Made by a program: the position numbers and the translations under genes
The notes under the pieces: generated by a model
Told to the model about the DNA's origin: nothing
What the model saw: the letters and a program-made list of their open reading frames with translations, nothing else
Databases searched by the model: none
Shown here: in pieces, positions 8,627 to 17,206 of the stretch
How the letters are laid out: each line of letters begins with the position of its first letter
How positions within the stretch are numbered: position 1 is the stretch's first letter
From: an uncultured Aquimarina sp.
Lineage (GTDB): Bacteria; Bacteroidota; Bacteroidia; Flavobacteriales; Flavobacteriaceae
DNA length: 64,000 bases
Direction of reading: 5' to 3'
Assembly: GCA_947500545.1 (NCBI GenBank)
Contig: CANMSO010000007.1
Coordinates: forward strand, 248,001-312,000

Positions 8627-8831
8627 GGTATAGGCCTAATACTATATATAGCAAATAGGGCGATTAGTGTTTTACCGGAAGATTATCGTCTATTTGTGAA
8701 GTCATCAAATCTTTTGATTTGGTATTAAATGAGAAAAATTAAAACAAAATACAAAAGATTAGGCTTGTGGCCAAACCGAAAATAATCGCTTGCTTTCTGT
8801 TCTACTTGCCATATATTTAAAGTTGGCAACA
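8627..8831. repeat. Inter-cassette palindromic module 2
   Basis: Inverted arms 8645-8658 and 8803-8817 match apart from A/G differences (ATATAGCAAATAG against ATATGGCAAGTAG). CGATTA at 8661-8666 pairs with TAATCG at 8783-8788. The central hairpin is CAAATC-TTTT-GATTTG (8706-8721). The module ends in GTTGGCAACA (8822-8831). The layout matches module 1, and the hairpin lies 80 bases after the stop codon against 79 in module 1. Confidence 0.65.
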
Positions 8832-8860
8832 ATTTACAGGAATATCAATAACACCAAACT

Positions 8861-9940
8861 ATGGACTACTTTTCAAACGACAAAATTAATGAAGGCGACA
8901 GAAGAGATATAGCTTTTCAAATGGTAAATGCATTAAGAGAAGTAGTAAGTATATCAAGAAAACTAAATCAACCTATTTCATACGAACAGACATTAGATTT
9001 AATTCAAGATTTAAATCCTGAAATATATGAATCAGTTTCCGTTTTGTTGGATAGAAAAAATGAAAGTGATTGGGTGAAATATTATAAAGAATTAGCTGAT
9101 TTACAATCAACAACTGAAAACGAAATTAATCCGGTTGATTTAATTGAAAATGATTTGAATGAACTTAATAGTATTGCATTAAATAAAGACAACAAGAGAT
9201 CTATAAATAAACGGATTCGAGATTATGAAAACGCTATTGAATATTTTCAACCAAGGAAGATTTCAGAACATAAGATTTTAAACCGAGATACGTACATCGC
9301 AGAAAGAGAAGACCTTAAAATAAAAAATAAAATATACGAGCGAGAGGAATTTATTGATTATAAATTAGATAGTAATAATGTTCTTCGCTTGCGCCTATTA
9401 CATCCCGATAATGCTGAAAATATAATTGGTGCTGACTTAATTTATGAGCATTTGGACACAAAAAGTGGTAGAATTAGGTTCCTGCATATGCAATATAAAA
9501 CTTGGGACAATAAAAGTCTGAATTTCAAAGCAGGCAGTTTAAATGCCCAAATTGAAAAGATGGACAAAAATCTATGTAAAGCTGGATATTGTAGTAACGA
9601 TAAAGGAAAAAAATCAATTAAAGGTTACAGACTTCCCTATTGTTGTGCTTTTTTAAGACCTACAAGTAAATTACAAAATTCTGATAGTAAAATGGTAAGC
9701 ACAGGTTTGCACGTCCCAATATGCGAAGTCAAGAAAATTATGGAAATAGAAAAATCGTTGAATAAAAAAAATGTTAGAGGCAAAAATGTCTCTTACAAAA
9801 TTTTCGATGAGTTATTTAATGCTAGAATGATTGGTTCAAGATGGTTGACTTATGAGGAACATACAAATTTTTATGAGGAGCGAAATTTATTGGATGTTGA
9901 TAATATAATTAGATTACACGCGCAAGAAATTATAGTATAA
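8861..9940 (+). CDS. Restriction-endonuclease-like protein of unknown family
   Basis: 359 aa. The N-terminal half (1-160) is helical and charged. The second half has a pattern like a PD-(D/E)XK core: IIGADLIYEHL (Asp192, Glu196) then RIRFLHMQYKTW (Gln211-x-Lys213), the D...(E/Q)xK arrangement of Mrr-like and type II nucleases. I do not recognise a named family. Its position as third gene of an array with Shedu and a PIN nuclease suggests a defence nuclease; that is inference. It is bracketed by GTTGGCAACA (8822-8831) and its inverse at 9945-9954. It might be a non-nuclease protein with a chance motif. Confidence 0.55.
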   Translation: MDYFSNDKINEGDRRDIAFQMVNALREVVSISRKLNQPISYEQTLDLIQDLNPEIYESVSVLLDRKNESDWVKYYKELADLQSTTENEINPVDLIENDLNELNSIALNKDNKRSINKRIRDYENAIEYFQPRKISEHKILNRDTYIAEREDLKIKNKIYEREEFIDYKLDSNNVLRLRLLHPDNAENIIGADLIYEHLDTKSGRIRFLHMQYKTWDNKSLNFKAGSLNAQIEKMDKNLCKAGYCSNDKGKKSIKGYRLPYCCAFLRPTSKLQNSDSKMVSTGLHVPICEVKKIMEIEKSLNKKNVRGKNVSYKIFDELFNARMIGSRWLTYEEHTNFYEERNLLDVDNIIRLHAQEIIV

Positions 9941-9944
9941 AAAC

Positions 9945-10070
9945 TGTTGCCAACAACGTGTCCATAATTCATAGTGCTTAAGAACTATCTGAAAATCCAT
10001 TCGGATTTTCAACACGTTTGTCTCTTTTTGCTATCTTAGTCCTAACACTGCAATAATAAGCATTTCAAAT
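9945..10070. repeat. Palindromic module 3, right arm incomplete
   Basis: Starts with TGTTGCCAAC (9945-9954), the inverse of 8822-8831, and holds a perfect hairpin GAAAATCC-ATTC-GGATTTTC (9991-10010). A weak inverse of the 5' arm is visible near 10040-10055. The closing GTTGGCAACA-like end expected from the other modules is absent, and phage tail-side genes begin at 10072. This looks like the broken right edge of the array. Confidence 0.55.
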
Positions 10071-10071
10071 T

Positions 10072-10347
10072 TTAGTCCAACTCCCCATATTTATCAACAT
10101 ATTGTACGAGCTTCTTTTTTATTTCTTTAATAACTCCTTCTAGATAATTATTGTATTTAATTAGCTTGTTAACTTGGTCCTCCATATCTGCAAGCAGCTT
10201 TTTTTCTATCTCCCGGACTTTTTCAATATTTTCTAATTCCTTAGTTTTTTCATTTTGCTTCTTACTTTTTCGGCCACCAAAAAACGCAATAATAGAACCA
10301 AACAATCCAGTTATTAGCTCCCAATTTTCTTTTATAAATGTCATCAT
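10072..10347 (-). CDS. Small membrane-anchored coiled-coil phage protein
   Basis: 91 aa: an N-terminal membrane segment (ELITGLFGSIIAFFGG, residues 9-24), a basic patch (RKSKK), then a charged coiled coil to the end. It is the last gene of the minus-strand late operon, where holin or lysis-accessory genes are usual. A holin or spanin-like role is possible but not shown; one membrane segment plus a coiled coil also suits other late membrane proteins. Confidence 0.65.
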   Translation of the reverse strand: MMTFIKENWELITGLFGSIIAFFGGRKSKKQNEKTKELENIEKVREIEKKLLADMEDQVNKLIKYNNYLEGVIKEIKKKLVQYVDKYGELD

Positions 10348-10393
10348 GATATTTCGTGAGCTTGTGGTTATTTAAATATTCAAATCGTAAATT

Positions 10394-11686
10394 TTAATTT
10401 AAGTCTATAATTTTATAAGAAACACTAATTATTATTTTACCAACTCCTCCTGTAGCTCCAGTACTACTAAATGGAGAAAAAGTAAGAACTGAATCCGCAA
10501 AATAAGATCCCGGAGGTTGTGGGGCACCTAGTTGATCCGCTCTCTCAATAATGTCCATTTTATGAAATTGTTTAAAAGTTTGCGTGAAATCTACTTTCGT
10601 AGTAGATGTTTCAGCTATTGCAACTTCGCCAAGTGTAATCCTATAATCTGAGTCGGCAGCGTAACCTGTCGTTAAATTTGTCCCTACAGAAACCGCTATA
10701 ACATCATAAATTAAACCAACTCCAAGACTAGGGAGTATTTGTTGGGCTGTTAAAGTTGAAAGATTTACATCTGTTAGAACTAGCTCTACGCTTTTAATAG
10801 CATCTGGATCTATTCCTCCTATTTGAATATATAAAGAACCACTCCAGCGATAAGTAAATCCCGTATCTATAGCAACAAAGATTTTACCTGTTTCACCTGT
10901 TGCTGGAAAACTAGCAAAATCTGTGAATTCTAAAACATCATCTACATAAGATGGTAAGTAAACATTATCTATTAAAGTAGAACCATTTAAAGGAACATAT
11001 CCATTTGCAGCTCCTTTATCACTTAATAATTGATAAGGACTCAAATCCAAATTATCCTTTACCAATGAAATGTTAATATATCCACCATTAGTATTAATCG
11101 CCAAACCATCACTTACAAAATTCTGATCACTCACTAAAAAAGCGGTGTAGTCAACATCTAATGCCGTTACCGTTTCTATCGTGGTATTAACATAACCCGT
11201 AAATTGAAAAATGCGTTGTGTAGTTCGCTCGCTATCTTCAGAAGAAACAACAATGTATAGTAACAAATTTTCTTTATAAAAGAAATTGCTATACAATGAT
11301 GTTGATAATAGCGAGGTTTTTATCAAAAAATATTCTTTAGAATCAATGTTTGCTGAAATCAAGTCTCTATCATAAACTACGGTAGATCCATCTACATGGG
11401 TACCTTGTTGCCGTTTATAATCAGACAGTACAAAAGGAAGTTGATTAACATTAGTCAGTTGCAACGCTTTGATAATCGCCGATATATATACAAATTCTGC
11501 AAAAATTGCTTGATTAGCAACGGCATTGGGGGAAAGTTCGGCTAAGGTAGGGTCGATTGAAAGATTTTGAGCAATATCACTAGCCACTTGATCAAAACTA
11601 TTATTAATTTTATCATAAGCTGTTCTTAATGGATCTCCATTATCATCGTTAGGAGATAATCCGATATCTACTGGTACGATTGGCAT
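10394..11686 (-). CDS. Phage tail fibre / appendage protein
   Basis: 430 aa. Begins with a short N-terminal block typical of tail appendages (SPNDDNGDPLRTAYDKINNSFD, residues 11-32). At residues 237-285 it has a tail-fibre repeat region: a GAANGYVPLNG-type link, LPSYVDDVLEF, then FPATGETGKIFVAIDTG and FTYRWSGSLYIQIGG. This motif family is widespread in fibres of Bacteroidota phages. It follows the 56-aa gene and the large tail protein, so it probably mediates host binding. The C-terminal third is beta-rich and unassigned. Confidence 0.8.
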   Translation of the reverse strand: MPIVPVDIGLSPNDDNGDPLRTAYDKINNSFDQVASDIAQNLSIDPTLAELSPNAVANQAIFAEFVYISAIIKALQLTNVNQLPFVLSDYKRQQGTHVDGSTVVYDRDLISANIDSKEYFLIKTSLLSTSLYSNFFYKENLLLYIVVSSEDSERTTQRIFQFTGYVNTTIETVTALDVDYTAFLVSDQNFVSDGLAINTNGGYINISLVKDNLDLSPYQLLSDKGAANGYVPLNGSTLIDNVYLPSYVDDVLEFTDFASFPATGETGKIFVAIDTGFTYRWSGSLYIQIGGIDPDAIKSVELVLTDVNLSTLTAQQILPSLGVGLIYDVIAVSVGTNLTTGYAADSDYRITLGEVAIAETSTTKVDFTQTFKQFHKMDIIERADQLGAPQPPGSYFADSVLTFSPFSSTGATGGVGKIIISVSYKIIDLN

Positions 11687-11691
11687 AATTA

Positions 11692-11862
11692 TTAAATTGT
11701 TGTAGCGAAATTATCCGCTGTTACTATGGTATTATCTGCTGTTAATACGGTCGTATCTGCCGTATATTTTACCTTCTCATATACTATGAATATGAGATCA
11801 TTACCGCCTTCTTCACCTAAGCGTTGACCATTACAAAATTCTATTTTATGTTTTTCTGCCAT
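11692..11862 (-). CDS. Small tail-region protein with TAD repeats
   Basis: 56 aa. Starts MAEKHKIEFCNGQRLGEEGG and ends with three near-copies of a TAD(T/N)-x-(T/V) unit. Its ATG overlaps the stop of the upstream tail gene as TAATG, showing translational coupling and supporting a real gene despite its size. The stop lies 6 bases before the fibre gene start. Function unknown; the repeats resemble short beta-rich linkers found near fibre genes. Confidence 0.65.
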   Translation of the reverse strand: MAEKHKIEFCNGQRLGEEGGNDLIFIVYEKVKYTADTTVLTADNTIVTADNFATTI

Positions 11863-14699
11863 TATAATGTTCCGAATTGTGTAGATGCAGCCTTAAACGC
11901 ATTTACAATGGTTACTGTATTATTCTCTATTGTTACACCGACTATCTGAACCCTTATTAATGTGGAGGCTCCACCATCAAATAACACTACACCTTCCGAT
12001 CTTGCGGATAATGCAAATTTCAATGTATCACCAGGAGCTATACTAACCGAAAAAGTATCGGATGGGAATAAAGAGGTGATTGTATTTGATCCTGATTCAA
12101 GTTTATTGTATTCCTTAAACAGTATGTTAATATCATTCCTAAAAACCGTGAAATTTGAAAGACAAGCGTATGTCGAGCCTCTATTTTTAAGTTGCGCTGT
12201 AATAATATATTGTATCTCAACAAATTTATCTGAAGCATCTGGAGTAATAACAAATTCAAAATCCCTTAATTGTAAATTGTTGGTAACTTCATTATTATTA
12301 AACTCTCGTATCAATAACAAACTTGCAGTATAATTAACAACTTTAAAAACCGATATAGTATCACTAGCAGTCTGACCAAAGTTATCAGTAATCGTTATTC
12401 TTAGTTTAGACACTCCGGAGGCTAAAATTAACCTAGCATTTAAAGTATTACCAAAAAGCAATAAACCAGTACCAGATAGTTGTTCCCAAAAAACTGTTAC
12501 TATAAAAGAATTTGGGGTTACTACTATTGGGTTGAAAATAGCAGGGGTAAGAGCGTCTGTCAAAAAGATATCCTCTCCGGCATCAACACTAATAGGCAAT
12601 ATTCCCAAGTCTTCCTGCCCATAAAATGCTTCATGATAAAACCCTTGTGTTTTTCCAAGTGATAGATCCCATTCTATTCGTAAGGGATAAAAATCTTTTA
12701 AACCACGATAGGGAAAAGATATTAACGTAGAAATACCATATAATCCGTTTAAAGAAATATCAATAGATAGGTGAGGTTCTTTGTATAAATTCCGATATAC
12801 GTCGGCTACTATTTGACCATATCTTCTAATATTTGCCTGAAATATATCATCACACCAATTTAGATTTGTGATTCTATTTCCTGTAGGATATGTGTAATCG
12901 GTATAATCAACACGGATCACATCATTTTCACTTATTGTAAAGCCCAAATCAACGGGGTCATACGTGAATGCATTCTGTTCCGTATTGTTGATATTATATA
13001 CTACTTCAGGATTGTTTATTTTTATAAAGCTACTTTGCCCGCTTTGTTTTACAAACACAAAGTTATTCATATCGTTAATAGGGAAAATATCAAAATCGAC
13101 AACTACGACATAATTTTTACCGGCTAAAACATAGGTGTTACGTATAGGTATTTCCTGACTGTACAAAAAGACATTCTGTAATCTTGGATTTTGAATGCTT
13201 AATAAATTTTTAGACGATTTAAGATCATCAGATAACGTAAGATCGATCTCTTTAGTCTGAGAATACTCTTCGTTTATACTGTTAGAAAACGTTTCAGTTT
13301 CCATGAAGCCAACTTCCTCAAGGTTAATATCATCAATTGTAATATCCAATATACTTTCCTGATCTACTCCTCCAATAGGACGAAATAACCGGATATCTAA
13401 AAACCCATTTTGCGCAATTATAAAATCCTTAACATCGATTGATTTCTTGTCTTCACCAAAACTTAAAGTGTACACGATTTCCTGATCGACAGCAGCCCCA
13501 TCAAAATCTGTAATAACAATAGCGATACGAATTAGGTTACTCCATTTTCCTTGGCTAAATAAAGTAGCATCTGTAGTGTCTTTATCAATACTTGACCTAT
13601 TAATTGTTAGACTTGAACTAAACTTAAGTTTCTGGCCAGCCGTTACGAATATTTTATCTCTTAAAAACAAATACTGAGTTTCGTCAAAATCATCAAAATT
13701 AAAAAGGGAGAGTTTATTAGTTTTTACATCTACGGTAACCCATGTAACTCCAAACTGATCAGGCTGATAGTTGTTAAAAAATAAGTTTCTTGGATTATAA
13801 TTACCAGAACTTTGTGCAGTAATCACCCAACCATCACTTTTTTCTTGGAATACTTCAGAAGGGATACTAACTTCTGCAATATCATGCGTCACTGTAATTT
13901 CTTTTAGAGGCGCTACAATAGATATTTGAGGGGTGACTAGTGCTGATGTAGAACAGTCTACTGGTTTTCTTGTGATTACTTTTGTCTCAATAAATACTCC
14001 ATTTAAATCGTATACTTTATAAGTGAGTTTTTTAATAATTCTTTTGTTATATCCCATAACAAACCAATTACCATATTCATGAAAAACACAGCATAAGGAA
14101 TCCTCAAAAATCGTTTCTAAAATTTTGTATGCATCTTGATTTTTATTATTCTTAACGAATACTTCCCCATTAATATAAGTGGTGTCCCATGAAGCTGTTT
14201 TGTTTCGTAGGGCAGGAGAGAAGTAAAGATTTCCATCATTTCTAGTTAAAGATAAGCAAGCCGTTATAAATTCAATATATGTAAAACTGTTTTCGTAATA
14301 TTCATCCGGCAGGAACTTTCCTTTAAGTCGTCCCAGCCCACAAGAGGCTACAAAATTCACGAAAAACTGACCATTTCTATAAGGTTCGCTATATTGTTCT
14401 GGTAGCAAAAACCCTTTCCAGAATAATATTTCTGTATCAACACCATCTTGTAATCGTACATTATACAATTCTACTCGGTATCGGGTTTCATTTCCGGTAT
14501 ATAAATCGAGAAAACGACCATCTTCGGCACGTTCGTCGAGCATATTAAAATTAAGATTGGACCCAATGATGGAAGTATCTTTTTCTTCACCTCCATTCCA
14601 ATTAAGACGTACACCACTTTTTTGGGATTGTTCCAACAGCGTAACCAAATCTGGATTATCGGAGTCAAAAATTTTAATAATAAAACAACTTTGTGCCAT
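11862..14699 (-). CDS. Large tail tip / baseplate protein
   Basis: 945 aa, directly downstream of the tape measure gene and overlapping it by TAATG. The N-terminal part (1-220) resembles distal-tail proteins of Bacteroidota siphoviruses: SCFIIKIFD, a WKGFLLPEQYSEPY segment, then a large beta-rich region. Residues around 690-800 look like a PKD/Ig-type domain (SVDAGEDIFLTDALTP...FWEQLSGTG). By position it does the work of the Dit/Tal proteins at the tail end and probably contacts the host. The fold is inferred from order and composition only. Confidence 0.72.
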   Translation of the reverse strand: MAQSCFIIKIFDSDNPDLVTLLEQSQKSGVRLNWNGGEEKDTSIIGSNLNFNMLDERAEDGRFLDLYTGNETRYRVELYNVRLQDGVDTEILFWKGFLLPEQYSEPYRNGQFFVNFVASCGLGRLKGKFLPDEYYENSFTYIEFITACLSLTRNDGNLYFSPALRNKTASWDTTYINGEVFVKNNKNQDAYKILETIFEDSLCCVFHEYGNWFVMGYNKRIIKKLTYKVYDLNGVFIETKVITRKPVDCSTSALVTPQISIVAPLKEITVTHDIAEVSIPSEVFQEKSDGWVITAQSSGNYNPRNLFFNNYQPDQFGVTWVTVDVKTNKLSLFNFDDFDETQYLFLRDKIFVTAGQKLKFSSSLTINRSSIDKDTTDATLFSQGKWSNLIRIAIVITDFDGAAVDQEIVYTLSFGEDKKSIDVKDFIIAQNGFLDIRLFRPIGGVDQESILDITIDDINLEEVGFMETETFSNSINEEYSQTKEIDLTLSDDLKSSKNLLSIQNPRLQNVFLYSQEIPIRNTYVLAGKNYVVVVDFDIFPINDMNNFVFVKQSGQSSFIKINNPEVVYNINNTEQNAFTYDPVDLGFTISENDVIRVDYTDYTYPTGNRITNLNWCDDIFQANIRRYGQIVADVYRNLYKEPHLSIDISLNGLYGISTLISFPYRGLKDFYPLRIEWDLSLGKTQGFYHEAFYGQEDLGILPISVDAGEDIFLTDALTPAIFNPIVVTPNSFIVTVFWEQLSGTGLLLFGNTLNARLILASGVSKLRITITDNFGQTASDTISVFKVVNYTASLLLIREFNNNEVTNNLQLRDFEFVITPDASDKFVEIQYIITAQLKNRGSTYACLSNFTVFRNDINILFKEYNKLESGSNTITSLFPSDTFSVSIAPGDTLKFALSARSEGVVLFDGGASTLIRVQIVGVTIENNTVTIVNAFKAASTQFGTL

Positions 14700-16834
14700 T
14701 AGCTTATACGGTTATCTAGTTCATCAGTGCGCTTTAATAGCAATTTCAGTTTAGTTCCCTCCAGTTCAAACCCACCGTTTAAGACTAGAGGTTGAGGGCT
14801 TCGGTCACCTATGAGATCTTTTAACCTGTCTAGTGGAGCAACAACTTCTGGATTATTTCTTGCGCCTATATACTCCCCGATCAAAGCATTTGTTGGACCA
14901 AATACTATACCTCCATCTGCAAATGCGGTTTGGCCATCACCACCTCCGCCAATATTCGCAATTGCGGATTTAGCTAAAGTCCCTAAAGCAATTAATGCTA
15001 CTCCGGCAGCAATAGCAACTACTGGATTTAAACTTTTAAATGCAGCTACAATTCCCTTTAATGCAATTCCAATTCCAATAGCAGTCTTTCCTAGTTGTAT
15101 TGCCATATCTGCTATTGTACCAACAATTAAAGTAGCTAAAGACCCTAATCCTACATTTCCTTGGGCAAAAGCAGCTACAAACTCTCCTATTCCAGAGGCT
15201 ACATTTAAAGCTCCTTCTTCTATAATTGAAGTAAATGCTTCGTTAAACTCGGCTGCATTGGCTAATGCTAAGGCTTGTTGTTCTGAAATCGCTGCAACTT
15301 GGCCCGGGATTGTTTGTGAAGCGGTTATCAAAGGAGAGTCAACCTGTGTAATGTCTTCAGGTTTTATGGTGCTTATTGTTTCTTCTTGTCGTCTTCCACC
15401 ACCTTTTACTAACCCGTTTGTAACAGCAGTAGCTACTTTGTCTTCAAGCTCACTAACATCTACATTTTGTGAAAGCAGTTTATATTTTTTCCCTTGTAAA
15501 GCATTGTTGATACCATCTTGTATATTGTCGGAAATATTTTTTTGTAACACCGTGAAATCAGCGCTTACCTCTTTAATGAAATCCTTAAAATTTGAAATTC
15601 CTTCCCCTAAGGCTTTTCCTATTAGTTCCGGGATCGCCTCAAAATTACCAGTAAATACAGCCTTTATTATCGCCCCAAGATTGGAAAATACATCTTTAAT
15701 ATTTTGACCTATTAGACTAATTAATTCTCCTATGGCAGAAAAAATGAATGTACCTACATCAAAAATATTTTCAAAAGTGGTAATTATAGATTCTGCTATA
15801 ATTCTAAAAGCTAAACTTTCATTGTATAAATCAATAAAGTAATTAGCAATATCGATTAGTATTCGCTTAATAGGTGCCCAGTTTTTAATCACGATAACAG
15901 CTATTGCGGCCAAAGCCCCTACAACTAGTCCAACAGGTCCAGTTAACAAAGCAAAACCTGTAGTAATGGCTGGAAGTATCGTTCCGGCTAAAGCCAAAAG
16001 AGGCCCGATCGCTGCTGCCACTCCTCCAATGATCACTATAAATTTTTTGGTTTCTGGAGATAAATTTTTGAAACTATCTGCAAGATCTTTTACGGTATCG
16101 ATAAACGGTAGAAGCCCATCAATAATAATTTTTCCGAAATCTTCGCTTAGATCTCCTAAAATATTACCTAATTGCTTAAATGGGCCTAATCCTGCTCTGG
16201 CTGCTGCTGCCGCACTACCTCCATATTGCTTTTCAAGTTCATTAAGGATTATTGTTTGAGCTTCAGCCAAACGATTAGTATTGGCCAATGCCTTAATTGT
16301 TTGTTTTTGGCTAACAGTAAACTGAATACCACTACGACTTAATGCTGATAAATTGGCTACAGGATCGTTCAACGCTTTTCCTAATTGAATTGATGCACTT
16401 TTTAAATCACCATCTAGTCGAGTAGCTAAGTCTAAAGCTGCTTGCTGTGTTCTTTTAAATTGCTGTTCTGCAATATTGGTAAATGTTAATAATTGAGAGG
16501 TAACTCCTTTTAGAATTTCTTCATCCCCAAACAAAGAATTTTCCTGAAGATCGGCTGCTAGTTTTTGTAATTCATCCGAGGTAAATCCAACCGCATTTCC
16601 TGTTGAGATTAGACCTTGTTCTACTTGCGCAATGGCTTTGGCCTGTTTATCAAAATTTTTAACCGCAGAAACTCCAAAGGCAACAATAGGAGCTGTAAGA
16701 CTTACCGATAGGGTAGTACCTACACTTTTTAGCTGCTTACCCAATTTATCCAATCTTCGGGATGCCTTTTGCATGCCCGAAGAAAACTGAGCTAGATCCG
16801 CTAGAAATTTTATATTAACGATTGGTGCTGCCAA
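14699..16834 (-). CDS. Tail tape measure protein
   Basis: 711 aa. The N-terminal block (INIKFLADLAQFSSGMQKASRRLDKLGKQ style) is typical of tape measure proteins. Residues about 262-318 form a long hydrophobic Gly/Ala-rich stretch, and a second one lies near 545-630. It follows the frameshifted chaperone genes, as in lambda. No ATG precedes the conserved N-terminus; the start appears to be TTG at 16834. At 711 aa it predicts a fairly short tail. No lysozyme or peptidase motif is recognised in it. Confidence 0.88.
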   Translation of the reverse strand: MAAPIVNIKFLADLAQFSSGMQKASRRLDKLGKQLKSVGTTLSVSLTAPIVAFGVSAVKNFDKQAKAIAQVEQGLISTGNAVGFTSDELQKLAADLQENSLFGDEEILKGVTSQLLTFTNIAEQQFKRTQQAALDLATRLDGDLKSASIQLGKALNDPVANLSALSRSGIQFTVSQKQTIKALANTNRLAEAQTIILNELEKQYGGSAAAAARAGLGPFKQLGNILGDLSEDFGKIIIDGLLPFIDTVKDLADSFKNLSPETKKFIVIIGGVAAAIGPLLALAGTILPAITTGFALLTGPVGLVVGALAAIAVIVIKNWAPIKRILIDIANYFIDLYNESLAFRIIAESIITTFENIFDVGTFIFSAIGELISLIGQNIKDVFSNLGAIIKAVFTGNFEAIPELIGKALGEGISNFKDFIKEVSADFTVLQKNISDNIQDGINNALQGKKYKLLSQNVDVSELEDKVATAVTNGLVKGGGRRQEETISTIKPEDITQVDSPLITASQTIPGQVAAISEQQALALANAAEFNEAFTSIIEEGALNVASGIGEFVAAFAQGNVGLGSLATLIVGTIADMAIQLGKTAIGIGIALKGIVAAFKSLNPVVAIAAGVALIALGTLAKSAIANIGGGGDGQTAFADGGIVFGPTNALIGEYIGARNNPEVVAPLDRLKDLIGDRSPQPLVLNGGFELEGTKLKLLLKRTDELDNRIS

Positions 16835-16846
16835 AATCCAAATTCT

Positions 16847-17206
16847 TTATTTCTTATCTATATTCTCCCAAAATTCCTTTACCGCTATTAATTGTTCTTC
16901 CGGGGTTCGGTTATCCTTCTGAACTTGCGTCTCGCTTTTTTCCCATGGAAATGTTATAATTTGTTCAGGTCTTTTTATCCTTTTACTATGAGCTACTACC
17001 GCATAAAAGGAATTGAACCTGCATTGTTCCCAACTTAGTTTTATATCTATCTCACGCTTTTCAACATACCCTCTGGATATATTAGTAAATTGACTAGGTG
17101 TCAGGCTATAGAAATAATCAATAGTCAATCCCATTTCCCCGCATGCAAAAGCTTCTAAATCATCAAAAGTTAGGGAAGTGGATTTCTCTACTTCCCCACC
17201 TTTGAC
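16847..17206 (-). CDS. Frameshift extension (T part) of the tail assembly chaperone
   Basis: This frame is open far upstream of the ATG at 17134, right back into the preceding gene, and meets it at a slippery heptamer. Reading through a -1 shift at 17206-17212 joins 120 residues of the first protein to 119 residues here (about 239 aa in total). The extension begins VKGGEVEKSTSLTFDDLEAF. Known: in lambda the G and GT proteins chaperone the tape measure before tail tube polymerisation. The order tube, G, T, tape measure is conserved here. Independent initiation at the internal ATG cannot be excluded. Confidence 0.82.
   Translation of the reverse strand, partial: VKGGEVEKSTSLTFDDLEAFACGEMGLTIDYFYSLTPSQFTNISRGYVEKREIDIKLSWEQCRFNSFYAVVAHSKRIKRPEQIITFPWEKSETQVQKDNRTPEEQLIAVKEFWENIDKK

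Noticed and set aside
6084..10070. Conventional integron
   Set aside because: Only some boundaries fit the attC core consensus, modules are longer and AT-rich, and no integron integrase or attI is visible here.
14811..15707. 298-codon plus-strand frame opposite the tape measure gene
   Set aside because: Low-complexity Ser/Pro/Ala translation without motifs; it mirrors the Ala/Gly-rich tape measure coding strand.
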